Positions 17,277 to 26,066 of a stretch of DNA of 64,000 nt are shown here, one piece after another. Every line of letters begins with the position of its first letter. Positions within the stretch are counted from its first letter, which is position 1. A program made the translations under genes and the position numbers. This DNA comes from CAYYIS01 sp964470965. Its GTDB lineage: Bacteria > JAAXHH01 > JABIQT01. The stretch spans positions 15,025 to 79,024 of the forward strand of contig CAYYIS010000020.1 of the NCBI GenBank assembly GCA_964470965.1, read 5' to 3'. The notes under the pieces were generated by a model, which did not search any database, was not told where the DNA came from, and saw nothing but the letters and a program-made list of their open reading frames with translations.

Positions 17277-18548
17277 TTATACTGCTCGACTACGATTGGC
17301 TTCTCCAAGCAACTCTACCAACCGGTAAACGTCAGTAAAGGTGTTATACAACGGGATCGGTGTCACGCGGATCACATCCGGTTCACGCCAGTCGCACAGG
17401 ACACCGGACTGCTCCAATCGCTCGTATACGGCCGGACCGTTCCGGTTAACCCTAAGGGATAACTGTGCGCCACGCTGCTTCGGATCTTCCGGGGTAATGA
17501 TGGTAATATAATCCTTCAGATTGGTTTTTAGAAGGTATTCTAGATAGCCGGTTAACTCTTCGCTCTTTGCACGGAGTCGATCCATGCCCGCCTCGACGAA
17601 GATTTCCAGAGAAGCCCTCAATGACGCCAACGGCAGGATCGGTGGATTACTGAGTTGCCACCCTTCTACACCCGGCATGGGTGCGAAAACCGACGGCATT
17701 TTGAAACGTGTATCTTTGTCATGGCCCCACCATCCTGCAAAACGGGGAAGGTCAGTACGGTGGGCATGCCGTTCATGCACGAATGCGCCGCCCACGCAGC
17801 CGGGACCACCGTTCAAGTACTTGTATGAGCACCACACCGCGAAATCCACCTCCCAGTCGTGTAGACGCAACACCAGGTTCCCGGCCGCATGGGCCAGGTC
17901 AAACCCGACCGTGCAACCGTGTCGATGCCCCGATTCCGTGATACGCGCCATGTCGAATGCCTGGCCTGTCAGGTAATTGACACCACCCAGCATAATCAAA
18001 GCGATTGAGTCCCCTTCCCTTGCCAGAATCGCTTCGATATCCTCGGCACGTATAACATCTTCGCCTTCGCGCGGCATAAGCGGTATTACACTGTCTATCG
18101 GATCGAACCCATGAAATAACACCTGTGAGGCAACCGCGTACTGATCGGACGGAAAAGCAGTGCCTTCTATGACAATTTTGTACCGTTGCGGCGTAGGTCG
18201 GTAGAACGACACCATCATCAGGTGCAGGTTGACCGTCAGTGTATTCATGGCCGCCACTTCGATCGGCTGAGCCCCCACCACGACGGCCAGATGTTCGGTC
18301 AGGATTTCATGGTAGGACACCCAGGGGTACTTGCCCTTGAAATGCCCCTCTACGGCCAGAGTTGCCCAGTCGGAAAGCTCTTGTTCTACATAAGGTTGGG
18401 CAGTCTTAGGCTGTAATCCAAGGGAATGGCCAACGAAGTAGAGAAAATCCCTGGGAATGTGAAAGCGATCACGAAAGGAAGCCAGCGGATCTTCAGAATC
18501 GCAGGTTTGTGCATAGGATTGGGAGATATTGGGCCGAGTCATGATCAT
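17277..18548 (-). CDS. kynU: Kynureninase
   Basis: Pyridoxal-phosphate enzyme cleaving (3-hydroxy)kynurenine to (3-hydroxy)anthranilate and alanine. The family is clear from YFVGHSLGLQPKTAQPYVEQ near residue 38, NTLTVNLHLMMVSFYRPT, the GFDLAHAAGNLVLRLHDWEV stretch with the cofactor aspartate, and WCSYKYLNGGPGCVGGAFVH carrying the Schiff-base lysine. Length 423 is normal. First gene of the five-gene operon; a start at MTRPN, two codons in, is equally possible. Tryptophan dioxygenase and kynurenine formamidase are not in the window, so kynurenine must come from elsewhere in the genome or from outside. Confidence 0.95.
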   Translation of the reverse strand: MIMTRPNISQSYAQTCDSEDPLASFRDRFHIPRDFLYFVGHSLGLQPKTAQPYVEQELSDWATLAVEGHFKGKYPWVSYHEILTEHLAVVVGAQPIEVAAMNTLTVNLHLMMVSFYRPTPQRYKIVIEGTAFPSDQYAVASQVLFHGFDPIDSVIPLMPREGEDVIRAEDIEAILAREGDSIALIMLGGVNYLTGQAFDMARITESGHRHGCTVGFDLAHAAGNLVLRLHDWEVDFAVWCSYKYLNGGPGCVGGAFVHERHAHRTDLPRFAGWWGHDKDTRFKMPSVFAPMPGVEGWQLSNPPILPLASLRASLEIFVEAGMDRLRAKSEELTGYLEYLLKTNLKDYITIITPEDPKQRGAQLSLRVNRNGPAVYERLEQSGVLCDWREPDVIRVTPIPLYNTFTDVYRLVELLGEANRSRAV

Positions 18549-18629
18549 CCTGTTAGTTTAATGCTCCTTGCGAGAACATTCATAATAACTGTTGTCTTAG
18601 AAAATTCAAAGGGCGAATTTGACGCCACC

Positions 18630-19997
18630 TTATGCGAACCTCGGCATCCATTCACGGTTCGCCAACAGCAGTTCATCAGTCATGGCGGCGATTTCGCTGA
18701 AGTCGGCAGCGGCACTCAAGGGATCCAGACTCATAGCCTGGACTGCCAGGTCACGGTCGCCGGTCAGGGCGGCATTCAGAGTCATTTCGTGAACATCCGT
18801 GTGCAGCCGGCACAGGCTGCCGATAGCGCCGGGCAGATCGCCGGCTGCTTCGGCCTCTGCCCCGTCGGCGGACACGTTTCCCAGTGTCTCCACCACACGG
18901 TCCTCTGGCAGATTGATGATCTGACCCCGGTTCGGAAGGTTCAGGATGCAGCGTACGGACGTTCCAGTGAGAATCGCTTTCATAATGGAGGTCATTTCCT
19001 CACCGCTCGGAGACCAGTCTATCTCCTGATCTCCCCTTGCGATCCGCTCGATTTCCTCTCGGCTTTTGTCCGCCCGGTGCCGGCGGGAATCCACGGTTGT
19101 TTTTATGACGTCGTATTCCATGGCAAACCCATTGCGCTGGTTGCACAGACTGGGCCAGAATTCAACCAGATGTCGATCGCCCACGATGGGCAGATAACCA
19201 AACGTGCGGCACAGAGCGAATTTGGCAGCATTGTAGTTGGCGGTGGCGCTGTATTCCGCTCCGTTGGGCTTCATGTCCCGGTGATCGATCGTGTATTGCC
19301 GAATCCGCGGAATCATATCCTCTCCGTGCAAGGTCGCGCGTGTGATCCATATACAATGGTTGACACCGGCGATCGTGTAGTCGAATCCCTTTTCACCCAG
19401 CCACCGGTAAAGATACGTCAATAGATCCACATCATCTGGTCGCCCAAGCCCGAATATGGCGTCCATGAACCGGGGAAATGCGTGGAATTCGTGGCAGAGG
19501 CCGATCACGCGGACGGTCTTCGCGGCCTTGTTCATGGCACGGGTTACCACGCTCATTGGGTTCGTTACGTTCAGAAGCCAGGCGCCGGGACAAAGTTCTT
19601 CCATATCCTCCACGATCTCATAGGCCACCGGTGCGGTGCGGAGCGCGGCCGATACGCCCGATGGCCCCACAGTCATGGACACCGGAATCCGTATTCCGTA
19701 CTTGACGGGGATTTCAAGGTCGTTGTGAAACGCATCCATGCTCCCCGGACTGAATGTGGTCATCACAAAATCCGTACCCCTGAGTGCCTCACGGCGATCG
19801 GTGAAGACCGAAATTTTGTAGGTCTTACCCCTCACCCGGTTGAATGACTCCAGCATCCTGGCCACAGCGTCTACGGCGCCCCGTTTAAGATCTACCAGCC
19901 GGATCTCGCCATCGTCGACGCAGTCCAGCAGATACACGTCGCGCATAAGACTCTTCATCCACTGGGAGCTACCGCCCCCGATCACCGTCAGAATCAT
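18630..19997 (-). CDS. Family 4 glycoside hydrolase (alpha-galactosidase/glucosidase type)
   Basis: NAD- and metal-dependent glycosidase using an oxidation-elimination mechanism. The N-terminus VIGGGSSQWMKSLMRDV binds NAD; VTNPMSVVTRAM is a family motif; the metal ligands are C168 in GLCHEF and H214 in AGVNHCIW. Length 455 is standard. The CHEF type of metal site is found in the alpha-glycosidase branch, though substrate (galactoside, glucoside or glucuronide) is not predictable. The ATG follows AAGGAGTGGGACG. The gene is separated from kynU by 81 bases on the same strand but has an unrelated function. Confidence 0.87.
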   Translation of the reverse strand: MILTVIGGGSSQWMKSLMRDVYLLDCVDDGEIRLVDLKRGAVDAVARMLESFNRVRGKTYKISVFTDRREALRGTDFVMTTFSPGSMDAFHNDLEIPVKYGIRIPVSMTVGPSGVSAALRTAPVAYEIVEDMEELCPGAWLLNVTNPMSVVTRAMNKAAKTVRVIGLCHEFHAFPRFMDAIFGLGRPDDVDLLTYLYRWLGEKGFDYTIAGVNHCIWITRATLHGEDMIPRIRQYTIDHRDMKPNGAEYSATANYNAAKFALCRTFGYLPIVGDRHLVEFWPSLCNQRNGFAMEYDVIKTTVDSRRHRADKSREEIERIARGDQEIDWSPSGEEMTSIMKAILTGTSVRCILNLPNRGQIINLPEDRVVETLGNVSADGAEAEAAGDLPGAIGSLCRLHTDVHEMTLNAALTGDRDLAVQAMSLDPLSAAADFSEIAAMTDELLLANREWMPRFA

Positions 19998-20203
19998 CGT
20001 CCCACTCCTTATCTTTTTTATATTGCAGATACCAATTCAGTAACTATCAATATATACTCAATCGCTTTTAAACCGGCCATGATTTCTGTCGGAAATCGTC
20101 ATTGATTCTGAGTGGATTCTCTAATTTTCATTTTTCAACCGCAGGGGGCTCGATAGTCCTTAAGTGACGCTGAATTTCAAGTCCAACATGATATCTATTT
20201 TGT

Positions 20204-20242
20204 TTGACAACCCGGTGCGCCTGTCGTATCGTAAGGCGCACC
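20204..20242 (+). promoter_or_regulatory. Promoter overlapped by a perfect palindrome
   Basis: TTGACA (20204-20209), a 17-base spacer and TATCGT (20227-20232) form a plus-strand promoter. GGTGCGCC (20214-20221) and GGCGCACC (20235-20242) are perfect 8-base inverted repeats on either side of the -10 element, so a bound dimer would block polymerase. The truncated gene at 20280 starts about 40 bases downstream. Confidence 0.6.
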
Positions 20243-20279
20243 AAAGCGAATCCGGTGTTGGTTATCCCGAGAGAATTTA

Positions 20280-20368
20280 ATGATCTATGCCCCCGTAAAT
20301 TACGACATCAATCGGTACATGCCGGACCCGTTAGGACGGTATGCGACGCAACTATTCGAAGAAGCCCG
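20280..20368 (+). CDS. Unknown gene, cut by an assembly gap
   Basis: The first 29 codons (MIYAPVNYDINRYMPDP, then LGRYATQLFEEAR) follow CCGAGAGAATTTA and a good promoter, so this looks like the true N-terminus of a gene, but sequence is lost into the Ns. I do not recognise the family from so little. If the gap is exactly 100 bases the frame would stop shortly afterwards at about 20500; the gap length is probably only a placeholder. Confidence 0.5.
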
Positions 20369-20468
20369 NNNNNNNNNNNNNNNNNNNNNNNNNNNNNNNN
20401 NNNNNNNNNNNNNNNNNNNNNNNNNNNNNNNNNNNNNNNNNNNNNNNNNNNNNNNNNNNNNNNNNNNN
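20369..20468. other. Assembly gap of 100 Ns
   Basis: Exactly 100 unknown bases, the usual scaffolding placeholder, so the true length is unknown. It removes the 3' part of one gene and possibly the 5' part of the next. Confidence 0.98.
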
Positions 20469-20493
20469 CCGCTCTACAGGGAAAAAACCGGCT

Positions 20494-20907
20494 ATGGTTG
20501 ATGCCTACGATATTCGACGCTGTGTCGCCTATGAGATCCCCGATGGCTGGCATGTGCTGGCAGGGAAGACGGACAGGGACAACGAGTACGTTAGCCTGAA
20601 ACTGGCACTCCCTAACGACTGGTGGTTTCATGTGCGCGGTATGCCCGGGAGTCATGTTCTGCTCCGGGCGGAACCGGACCGGGATCCGGATCGGGAGACA
20701 TTGAAGACAGCGGCTTCCATCGCCGTGTATCACAGCAAAGCGCGTTTAGGCGGCATAGCTCCGGTGTCGTGTACCAGGGCCCGGCACGTCACGCAATCCC
20801 GTGGTGCGAAACCGGGTACGGTTCACATCAGAAAAGAAATCATTTTTAAGGTGCGACCGCTCACCCCTGATAAGATAGCCGAGATGAAACGCAACCAGAG
20901 CGCATAA
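20494..20907 (+). CDS. NFACT-R (DUF814) RNA-binding domain protein
   Basis: 137-residue version of the NFACT-R domain, known from RqcH/NEMF proteins of ribosome-associated quality control and from stand-alone bacterial proteins. Family motifs: GWHVLAGKTDRDNEYVSLKL, LPNDWWFHVRGMPGSHVLLR, then AASIAVYHSKAR and RHVTQSRGAKPGTVHIRKE. I begin it at the ATG at 20494 after AGGGAAAAAACCGGCT; because Ns end only 25 bases upstream, a longer N-terminus (even a full NFACT protein) cannot be excluded. Its stop codon TAA overlaps the ATG of the RluA-type gene, so the two are coupled. Confidence 0.82.
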   Translation: MVDAYDIRRCVAYEIPDGWHVLAGKTDRDNEYVSLKLALPNDWWFHVRGMPGSHVLLRAEPDRDPDRETLKTAASIAVYHSKARLGGIAPVSCTRARHVTQSRGAKPGTVHIRKEIIFKVRPLTPDKIAEMKRNQSA

Positions 20908-21563
20908 TGAAACCACTCGACATCATCCATATCGATAACCATCTGCTCGTCGTACGCAAGCCCGCAGGGGTGCTGGTGCAGGGGGACAGTACCGGCGACC
21001 CCACGATCCTGGAGCAGGGGCGAATATACCTGAAAGAGCGGTTCAATAAACCGGGAAATGTGTTTCTCGGACTGGTCCATCGGCTTGACCGCCCGGTTTC
21101 CGGAGTGTTGGTCCTGGCGCGTACGTCCAAAGCTGCCGGAAGACTGACCGCGCAGTTCAGGACCAGAGACGTCGATAAGCATTACTGGGCGTTGGTACAG
21201 GGAAAAGTACAAGAATCAGGCCTAATGGTCGATAGGATCTCGCGGCACGGTCCTACCAGCCATATCGCGCGTAACGGAGAGGGACAGGAAGCGGAATTGT
21301 CTTATCAGCGACGGGGATGGAAGGACGGCACCTCCTGGGTAGAGATCGATCTGCATACGGGTCGCCACCACCAGATACGGGTGCAATTCGCCCACCGGGG
21401 CCATCCGGTGCTCGGTGATTTCCGGTACGGATCGAAACGCAGGTTCCCCGAACGCTCGCTGGCCCTGCACGCCTACAAGATCACTATTGAGCATCCGGTC
21501 CACAAGAAACCCATTACGTTTACGTCCGACCCTGAGCACTACTGGCCACGGGCATTTAGGTAG
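20907..21563 (+). CDS. RluA-family pseudouridine synthase
   Basis: Isomerises uridines in rRNA or tRNA. The catalytic aspartate is in LGLVHRLDRPVSGVLVLART; the opening HIDNHLLVVRKPAGVLVQ, KHYWALVQGKV and LHTGRHHQIRVQFAHRGHPV are family segments. At 218 residues it has only the catalytic domain, with no S4 domain, so it resembles RluA/TruC or the short RluD-like group rather than full RluD. The start overlaps the stop of the NFACT-R gene by one base, implying co-translation of two RNA-acting proteins. The target uridine is unknown. Confidence 0.9.
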   Translation: MKPLDIIHIDNHLLVVRKPAGVLVQGDSTGDPTILEQGRIYLKERFNKPGNVFLGLVHRLDRPVSGVLVLARTSKAAGRLTAQFRTRDVDKHYWALVQGKVQESGLMVDRISRHGPTSHIARNGEGQEAELSYQRRGWKDGTSWVEIDLHTGRHHQIRVQFAHRGHPVLGDFRYGSKRRFPERSLALHAYKITIEHPVHKKPITFTSDPEHYWPRAFR

Positions 21564-21658
21564 CCTTTTTCTTGGACGTCACCCAAAAATCGGGATGGCT
21601 AAACAATCCTATCAGTATGAAATTGAACCGATGAATTCTATACTTTAAGGGAGACCTC

Positions 21659-22948
21659 ATGGCTAAACTGGTCGGCTTGTACACCGGCACACAGCAAATG
21701 ATCGAAGACCCCGTCTATTTCGACGTACTCAAACAGGAACTGGGGCTCACACATGTGATTATGGGCGGCGCGTACACCCTGACCGAAACCACCAGGGCAT
21801 TGAACCCCATGCCGCCAGGATCCGAAGACGCGGCACCCTCCCGGGGCAGTTCCGAAGACAGCGAACTGAAAAAAGCTATCGACATAGCTCACAGCAAAGA
21901 TCTTCAGGTGTGGTTCTGCACCGGCGGATGGCACGGCCGAGGCGAAAAATACCCCGACATGTGTATGCAGGACATGCACCATCGTCCCATCAGCCAGGTA
22001 CCCAAGATGCGTTTCTCCCTGGAACAGTATTCTTTGGCTACCTGCCCAAGTGACGAAACGATGAGTGCCTGGCTTCAGGCAGTTATGAAGGATGTCATGG
22101 CATATTACCCGTACGACGGTGTGGACCTGACGCACTTCCGATATACCGCCCCGTCTTTTCTGCACAACCTGTTCGGATGCGGCTGTACCCGGTGTGAAGC
22201 GCTGGCCGATAGCCGGGGATATGATTTCAAACGGATGCGTAACAGCGCGCTGACCTTCTGGGACCGGATTCAGAACCTGGAAGCTGGCGAAGTCCGGCGT
22301 GCCACCGACCAGGGGATCGGCCTGATGGATCTGTCCGAGTGGCTGGGTATCGACGCCGGACTGACGGAATGGTTCGATTTTCGCGCCGGTGTGATCAACC
22401 ACAATCTGGCGTCGTTCAGAGACGGCGCTTATGAAGGTGCGGCAGGCAGGCCAATCATGTTCGGCAGTGACACATTTCCGCCCACGTTCGCCCGTTTGGT
22501 GGGCCACAGCTACCACGACTCCATGAAGTGGGCGGATTTTACGAGCACCCTGATATCACACGTAGAAGTTTTTGTCCTATCCACCTTCGCCACCTACGCT
22601 GACCTTCTCTGCGAATGGACAGACGGGCTGTCGGAAGAGGACGCCCTGAGATTCGTGTACCGCCTGTTCGGCTACGACCATATCGAAAAAATGCCCTTGA
22701 GTTTCGAGGCACTGGGCATAGCGCAGCCGAACTGCGAAAACAACACCGAGGCGCTATACGACATCGTAGAACTGGAACTCCAGCGCGCCCGCCTGTACAA
22801 CGACGGCAGCATCCCATCCTATCCTGTCATCAAAGGCGCGACCTGGCCCACCAAAATCGTCAGGGGCCTGGTCGACGCTGCTGAGCACATGGGCCACGAT
22901 GGGATTATTTTCCAGGGAACGGACGCACTGGTGAAATATGGAGATTGA
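21659..22948 (+). CDS. Unclassified protein, probable barrel-type glycoside hydrolase relative
   Basis: A 429-residue cytoplasmic protein behind TAAGGGAGACCTC. I cannot name a family. The order of segments suggests an alpha/beta barrel of the glycosyl-hydrolase or amylase-like kind: short beta strands ending in acidic or aromatic residues (THVIMGGAYTL, DLQVWFCTGGWHG, YYPYDGVDLTHFRYT, PIMFGSDTF), each followed by a helix, and a final HDGIIFQGTDALVKYGD. A CGCTRCE cluster near residue 178 could bind a metal. No signal peptide. It lies alone between rluA-like and symporter genes. The function is open. Confidence 0.6.
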   Translation: MAKLVGLYTGTQQMIEDPVYFDVLKQELGLTHVIMGGAYTLTETTRALNPMPPGSEDAAPSRGSSEDSELKKAIDIAHSKDLQVWFCTGGWHGRGEKYPDMCMQDMHHRPISQVPKMRFSLEQYSLATCPSDETMSAWLQAVMKDVMAYYPYDGVDLTHFRYTAPSFLHNLFGCGCTRCEALADSRGYDFKRMRNSALTFWDRIQNLEAGEVRRATDQGIGLMDLSEWLGIDAGLTEWFDFRAGVINHNLASFRDGAYEGAAGRPIMFGSDTFPPTFARLVGHSYHDSMKWADFTSTLISHVEVFVLSTFATYADLLCEWTDGLSEEDALRFVYRLFGYDHIEKMPLSFEALGIAQPNCENNTEALYDIVELELQRARLYNDGSIPSYPVIKGATWPTKIVRGLVDAAEHMGHDGIIFQGTDALVKYGD

Positions 22949-23411
22949 TTCATTGGTGTTCAAATGGAGTCTGTCCAGAAAAAGCCCCCACCAAACCGCA
23001 CCGGCACAAGCTACTGTTTTTCCAACGGCCGAAAAACCAATGAAACAGAATTTCCCCGAGTTTATCCTGCAATTTTTCAAGCGTCCCCAATACGCCCTGG
23101 TAAACCAGCCATTCGGGTCCCCGCGCATCCCGGCATCAGGCGGCCTGCGATCTTTAACTCAAACGTTGAGACGATGGCATGGGACCATAGACGCCTTTCA
23201 TGTACCCCCCGGCATCAAACTGCCGAAGAGGTGCTATTTGGAGAAAAAAATGGCAGGAGGTTTTTAAAGGATTAAAACTTCAATGACGGTTTCGCGCTGC
23301 ATTGCTCGATCGGGCCCTACGGGGTTGACAATTGAAGAAATATCCCGTTAATTGAAATTTTAACGTGGGAATAACCCGTCAATCCGTCAACAATCCATTC
23401 CTTCAACTATC
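22949..23411. other. Intergenic stretch ahead of the DUF3311-symporter pair
   Basis: 463 bases. A 109-codon plus-strand open frame spans 22938-23267 but overlaps the previous gene, has no ribosome site and looks random. The AT-rich last 100 bases contain TTGACA at 23325 and probably carry the promoter for the transporter genes; its -10 is not clear. Confidence 0.5.
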
Positions 23412-23669
23412 ATGATGCGGCCAGCTGAATCCGATCATCCGGTCACCGTAAACCGCTCTCCCTTGCGACGTTTATGGATCTGGACCGTTTATATCCTGTT
23501 GTTCGGTCTTTCCATCCCCTGGTACCTGCCTTCGGATGCCGTCCCCATGCTCTGGCTCGGGCTGCCATACTGGGTCGTCATCTCCCTCTCGGCTACCCTT
23601 GTCATTGCCTGTTTTACCGCATTCGTAATCCACCGGTACTGGCCTCATGATGATGAGGATACTTCATGA
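23412..23669 (+). CDS. DUF3311-type small membrane protein
   Basis: 85 residues with two membrane helices (WIWTVYILLFGLSIPWYL and YWVVISLSATLVIACFTAFV) and an acidic C-terminal tail. Small two-helix proteins of this family are regularly encoded immediately before sodium/solute symporters, as here, where the stop overlaps the symporter start as ATGA. It is probably an accessory subunit of that transporter. Its ribosome site is weak, and an in-frame second ATG follows the first directly. Confidence 0.72.
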   Translation: MMRPAESDHPVTVNRSPLRRLWIWTVYILLFGLSIPWYLPSDAVPMLWLGLPYWVVISLSATLVIACFTAFVIHRYWPHDDEDTS

Positions 23670-25174
23670 GCGGATTACCGTTCGGCTTCGGCGCGCTGGT
23701 GTTTATCAGCCTATATCTTGCGGCGATGATAGGCTTGGGCTACATAGCAAAACAGCGGCGGCAGGGAGAAACCCTCAGCGAATTCTATCTGGCAGGCAAT
23801 GGCCTGGGCGGCCTTGTGCTGCTTCTGACACTCTACGCCACTCAATACAGCGGCAACACACTGCTCGGCTATCCCGGTGAAGCGTTCCGTCTCGGGTTCT
23901 ACTGGATCATGAGTGTCGGTTTCATGATGTCTATCGTAGTCGTGTACCTCCTTTTTGCCCCCGATCTGTTTCATATCTCCCGCCGGTATCGTTTCGTCAC
24001 TCCCGGAGACTGGATCGACCACCGTTTCCGCTCACCGGTGCTTACGCTGACCGCCAGCCTCGTGTTCACGGTAACCATCTCCAACTACCTGCTGGCGCAG
24101 CTCATGGCTATGGGCCATGTGGTATCCGGATTGTCCGGCGATGCCATTCCCTTCTGGTCCGGTGTCGTGGTGCTGGGTCTCATTATTATCGTCTACGAAA
24201 CCGTGGGCGGCATGCAGGCGGTGGCTTGGACCGACTGTCTTCAAGGCATTATCCTCATGGTAGGGCTTACGGGCATTCTGGCGGCAGTCTTAACCGGACC
24301 GGAAAGTATGGCTCGGATTTCCGAATGGATCATCGCCAACCAACCATCTAAAGCGTCGGTGCCGGAGGGCGGGGCAATCCGCACGTGGATCAGCACCATC
24401 ATCCTGATCGGATTCGGAGCGGCGGTTTACCCGCAGGCGATCCAGCGCATTTTCGCAGCCCGGAGCAGCAGTGCCCTTCGGCGGTCGCTCAGCCTGATGG
24501 CCTTCATGCCGCTGATCACGATGCTGGCGGTGTTTCTGGTCGGCATACTGGGCATTCAGCAACTGTCCTCCATGGACGGTATCACGCCAGATCAAGTAAT
24601 GCCCGTGCTACTCCGGGAATGGGCCCAGCAATCCACCTGGATGTACGTCATGACCGTTCTGGTTGTGACTGGCGTATTGGCGGCGGTCATGTCCACGGCG
24701 GATTCCGTGCTACTCAGCTTGTCGTCGATTCTGGCCAAAGACATTCTCGGAAAAACTTGGCTGCAGAAAGCGCCGGAAGCCGATCTCACAAGAATCGGAA
24801 AGCGCCTTTCCTGGGCCATCATGGGCGTATTGATGTTGATCGCACTAACACCCCGGCTTTCACTCTGGGGGCTGATCGAGTTGAAGATGGAAATCCTGAT
24901 ACAGACCGCACCTCTGTTCGTACTCGGCATCCTCTATCCGCGCCTAAACGCCCGGGGCGCCCTGGCCGGCCTGCTGGCCGGGACCGCAGTGGCTTCTGTT
25001 CTGACGCTCGCCGGTCATGGCAAACTCTGGGGCTGGCACGCGGGTGTGATCGGACTGGGATTGAATGTGATACTCTGTTTCGTATTCTCACCTCCGGCAG
25101 CATCTCCCGCGGTAGCCCGGAGCGTTGTCCCGGGGCAGAATACCCAGACGACGGCATCGAATCACGTTAGTTGA
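23666..25174 (+). CDS. Sodium:solute symporter (SSS family)
   Basis: Polytopic inner-membrane transporter of 502 residues with about 13 hydrophobic helices. Family landmarks: GLGYIAKQRRQGETLSEFYL and AGNGLGG in the first loop, TLYATQYSGNTLLGYPG in helix 2, FVTPGDWIDHRF, and the VYETVGGMQAVAWTDCLQG motif in the middle. The overall pattern is that of the pantothenate/proline/sugar branch; the substrate is not predictable. Translation is coupled to the DUF3311 gene upstream. The stop is 13 bases before the thyA start, but the functions are not related. Confidence 0.88.
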   Translation: MSGLPFGFGALVFISLYLAAMIGLGYIAKQRRQGETLSEFYLAGNGLGGLVLLLTLYATQYSGNTLLGYPGEAFRLGFYWIMSVGFMMSIVVVYLLFAPDLFHISRRYRFVTPGDWIDHRFRSPVLTLTASLVFTVTISNYLLAQLMAMGHVVSGLSGDAIPFWSGVVVLGLIIIVYETVGGMQAVAWTDCLQGIILMVGLTGILAAVLTGPESMARISEWIIANQPSKASVPEGGAIRTWISTIILIGFGAAVYPQAIQRIFAARSSSALRRSLSLMAFMPLITMLAVFLVGILGIQQLSSMDGITPDQVMPVLLREWAQQSTWMYVMTVLVVTGVLAAVMSTADSVLLSLSSILAKDILGKTWLQKAPEADLTRIGKRLSWAIMGVLMLIALTPRLSLWGLIELKMEILIQTAPLFVLGILYPRLNARGALAGLLAGTAVASVLTLAGHGKLWGWHAGVIGLGLNVILCFVFSPPAASPAVARSVVPGQNTQTTASNHVS

Positions 25175-25187
25175 AAGGCGGGGCTTA

Positions 25188-26060
25188 ATGAAAGCATATC
25201 TCGATATCGTTACCCACATCCTCACACACGGAGCGCTTAAGGAAAATAGAACCGGGCAGGACACGTTTGCTGTAGCCGGCATGATGTTCAAACATGACAT
25301 GCAGAAAGGTTTTCCGCTGCTCACCACCAAGAAAGTACCGTTCGGGCTAATTAAAACCGAGCTTGAATTCTTCATTAAGAGCATCACTGACAAACAGTGG
25401 CTGATCGACCGAAAAAACCACATATGGGACGAGTGGTGCAACCCGAAAAAAGTAGGGTACGGACACGATGTTGAAACCCGAAAAAAAATGATGGAGGAGA
25501 GGGACCTGGGCGCCATTTACGGGTTCCAGTGGCGCCATTTCGGAGCTCAATATAAAGGAGTGAATACGGACTATACCGGACAGGGAGTGGATCAACTGCA
25601 AGATGTTGTGAACATGTTGAAAACCGACCCCGCATCCAGACGCATGCTCGTATCGGCGTGGAACCCTGCCGCCCTGGGAGAGATGGCCCTGCCGCCCTGC
25701 CACTATGGATTCCAGGTGACAGTGATCGACAATAAACTGAATTTGATGTGGAATCAACGTTCCGTGGACACCATGCTGGGCCTGCCGTTCAACATCGCCA
25801 GCTACGGCCTCCTCCTGCACCTGCTGGCAAAAGAATCCGGGTTCGAAGAAGGCCAGCTCATAGGCTTTCTGGGCGATGTACATATCTATGTCAATCATAT
25901 TGAGGGCGCACGTGAGCAGGTTGAACGAGACCCGAACAGATATCCGCAGCCAGCGATCGAGACCAAAAACTTCACGTCTATTTTCGACTGGTCAAATAAA
26001 GATACGGAAATTACCAACTACCAAAGCCATCCATCCATTAAATTCGACATCGCGGTGTAG
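25188..26060 (+). CDS. thyA: Thymidylate synthase
   Basis: Methylates dUMP to dTMP with methylenetetrahydrofolate. The sequence starts MKAYLDIVTHILTHG after AAAGGCGGGGCTTA; the longer reading from 25125 runs back into the symporter and lacks support. The catalytic cysteine is in ALPPCHYGFQV; NQRSVDTMLGLPFNIASYG and FLGDVHIYVNH are the nucleotide and folate sites, and the C-terminal KFDIAV matches the family end. At 290 residues it is in the range for long bacterial enzymes with an insert. It is coupled to folA, which regenerates the folate that this reaction oxidises. Confidence 0.96.
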   Translation: MKAYLDIVTHILTHGALKENRTGQDTFAVAGMMFKHDMQKGFPLLTTKKVPFGLIKTELEFFIKSITDKQWLIDRKNHIWDEWCNPKKVGYGHDVETRKKMMEERDLGAIYGFQWRHFGAQYKGVNTDYTGQGVDQLQDVVNMLKTDPASRRMLVSAWNPAALGEMALPPCHYGFQVTVIDNKLNLMWNQRSVDTMLGLPFNIASYGLLLHLLAKESGFEEGQLIGFLGDVHIYVNHIEGAREQVERDPNRYPQPAIETKNFTSIFDWSNKDTEITNYQSHPSIKFDIAV

Positions 26061-26066
26061 ATTGTT

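Noticed and set aside
21638..22516. 292-codon minus-strand open frame
   Set aside because: Antisense to the barrel-like gene at 21659-22948, which has a good ribosome site. Codon use favours the plus strand.
22754..23128. Minus-strand frame with a P-loop-like GFSAVGKT
   Set aside because: Only the short motif fits; the frame runs into the convincing upstream gene on the other strand and the rest does not resemble a kinase.
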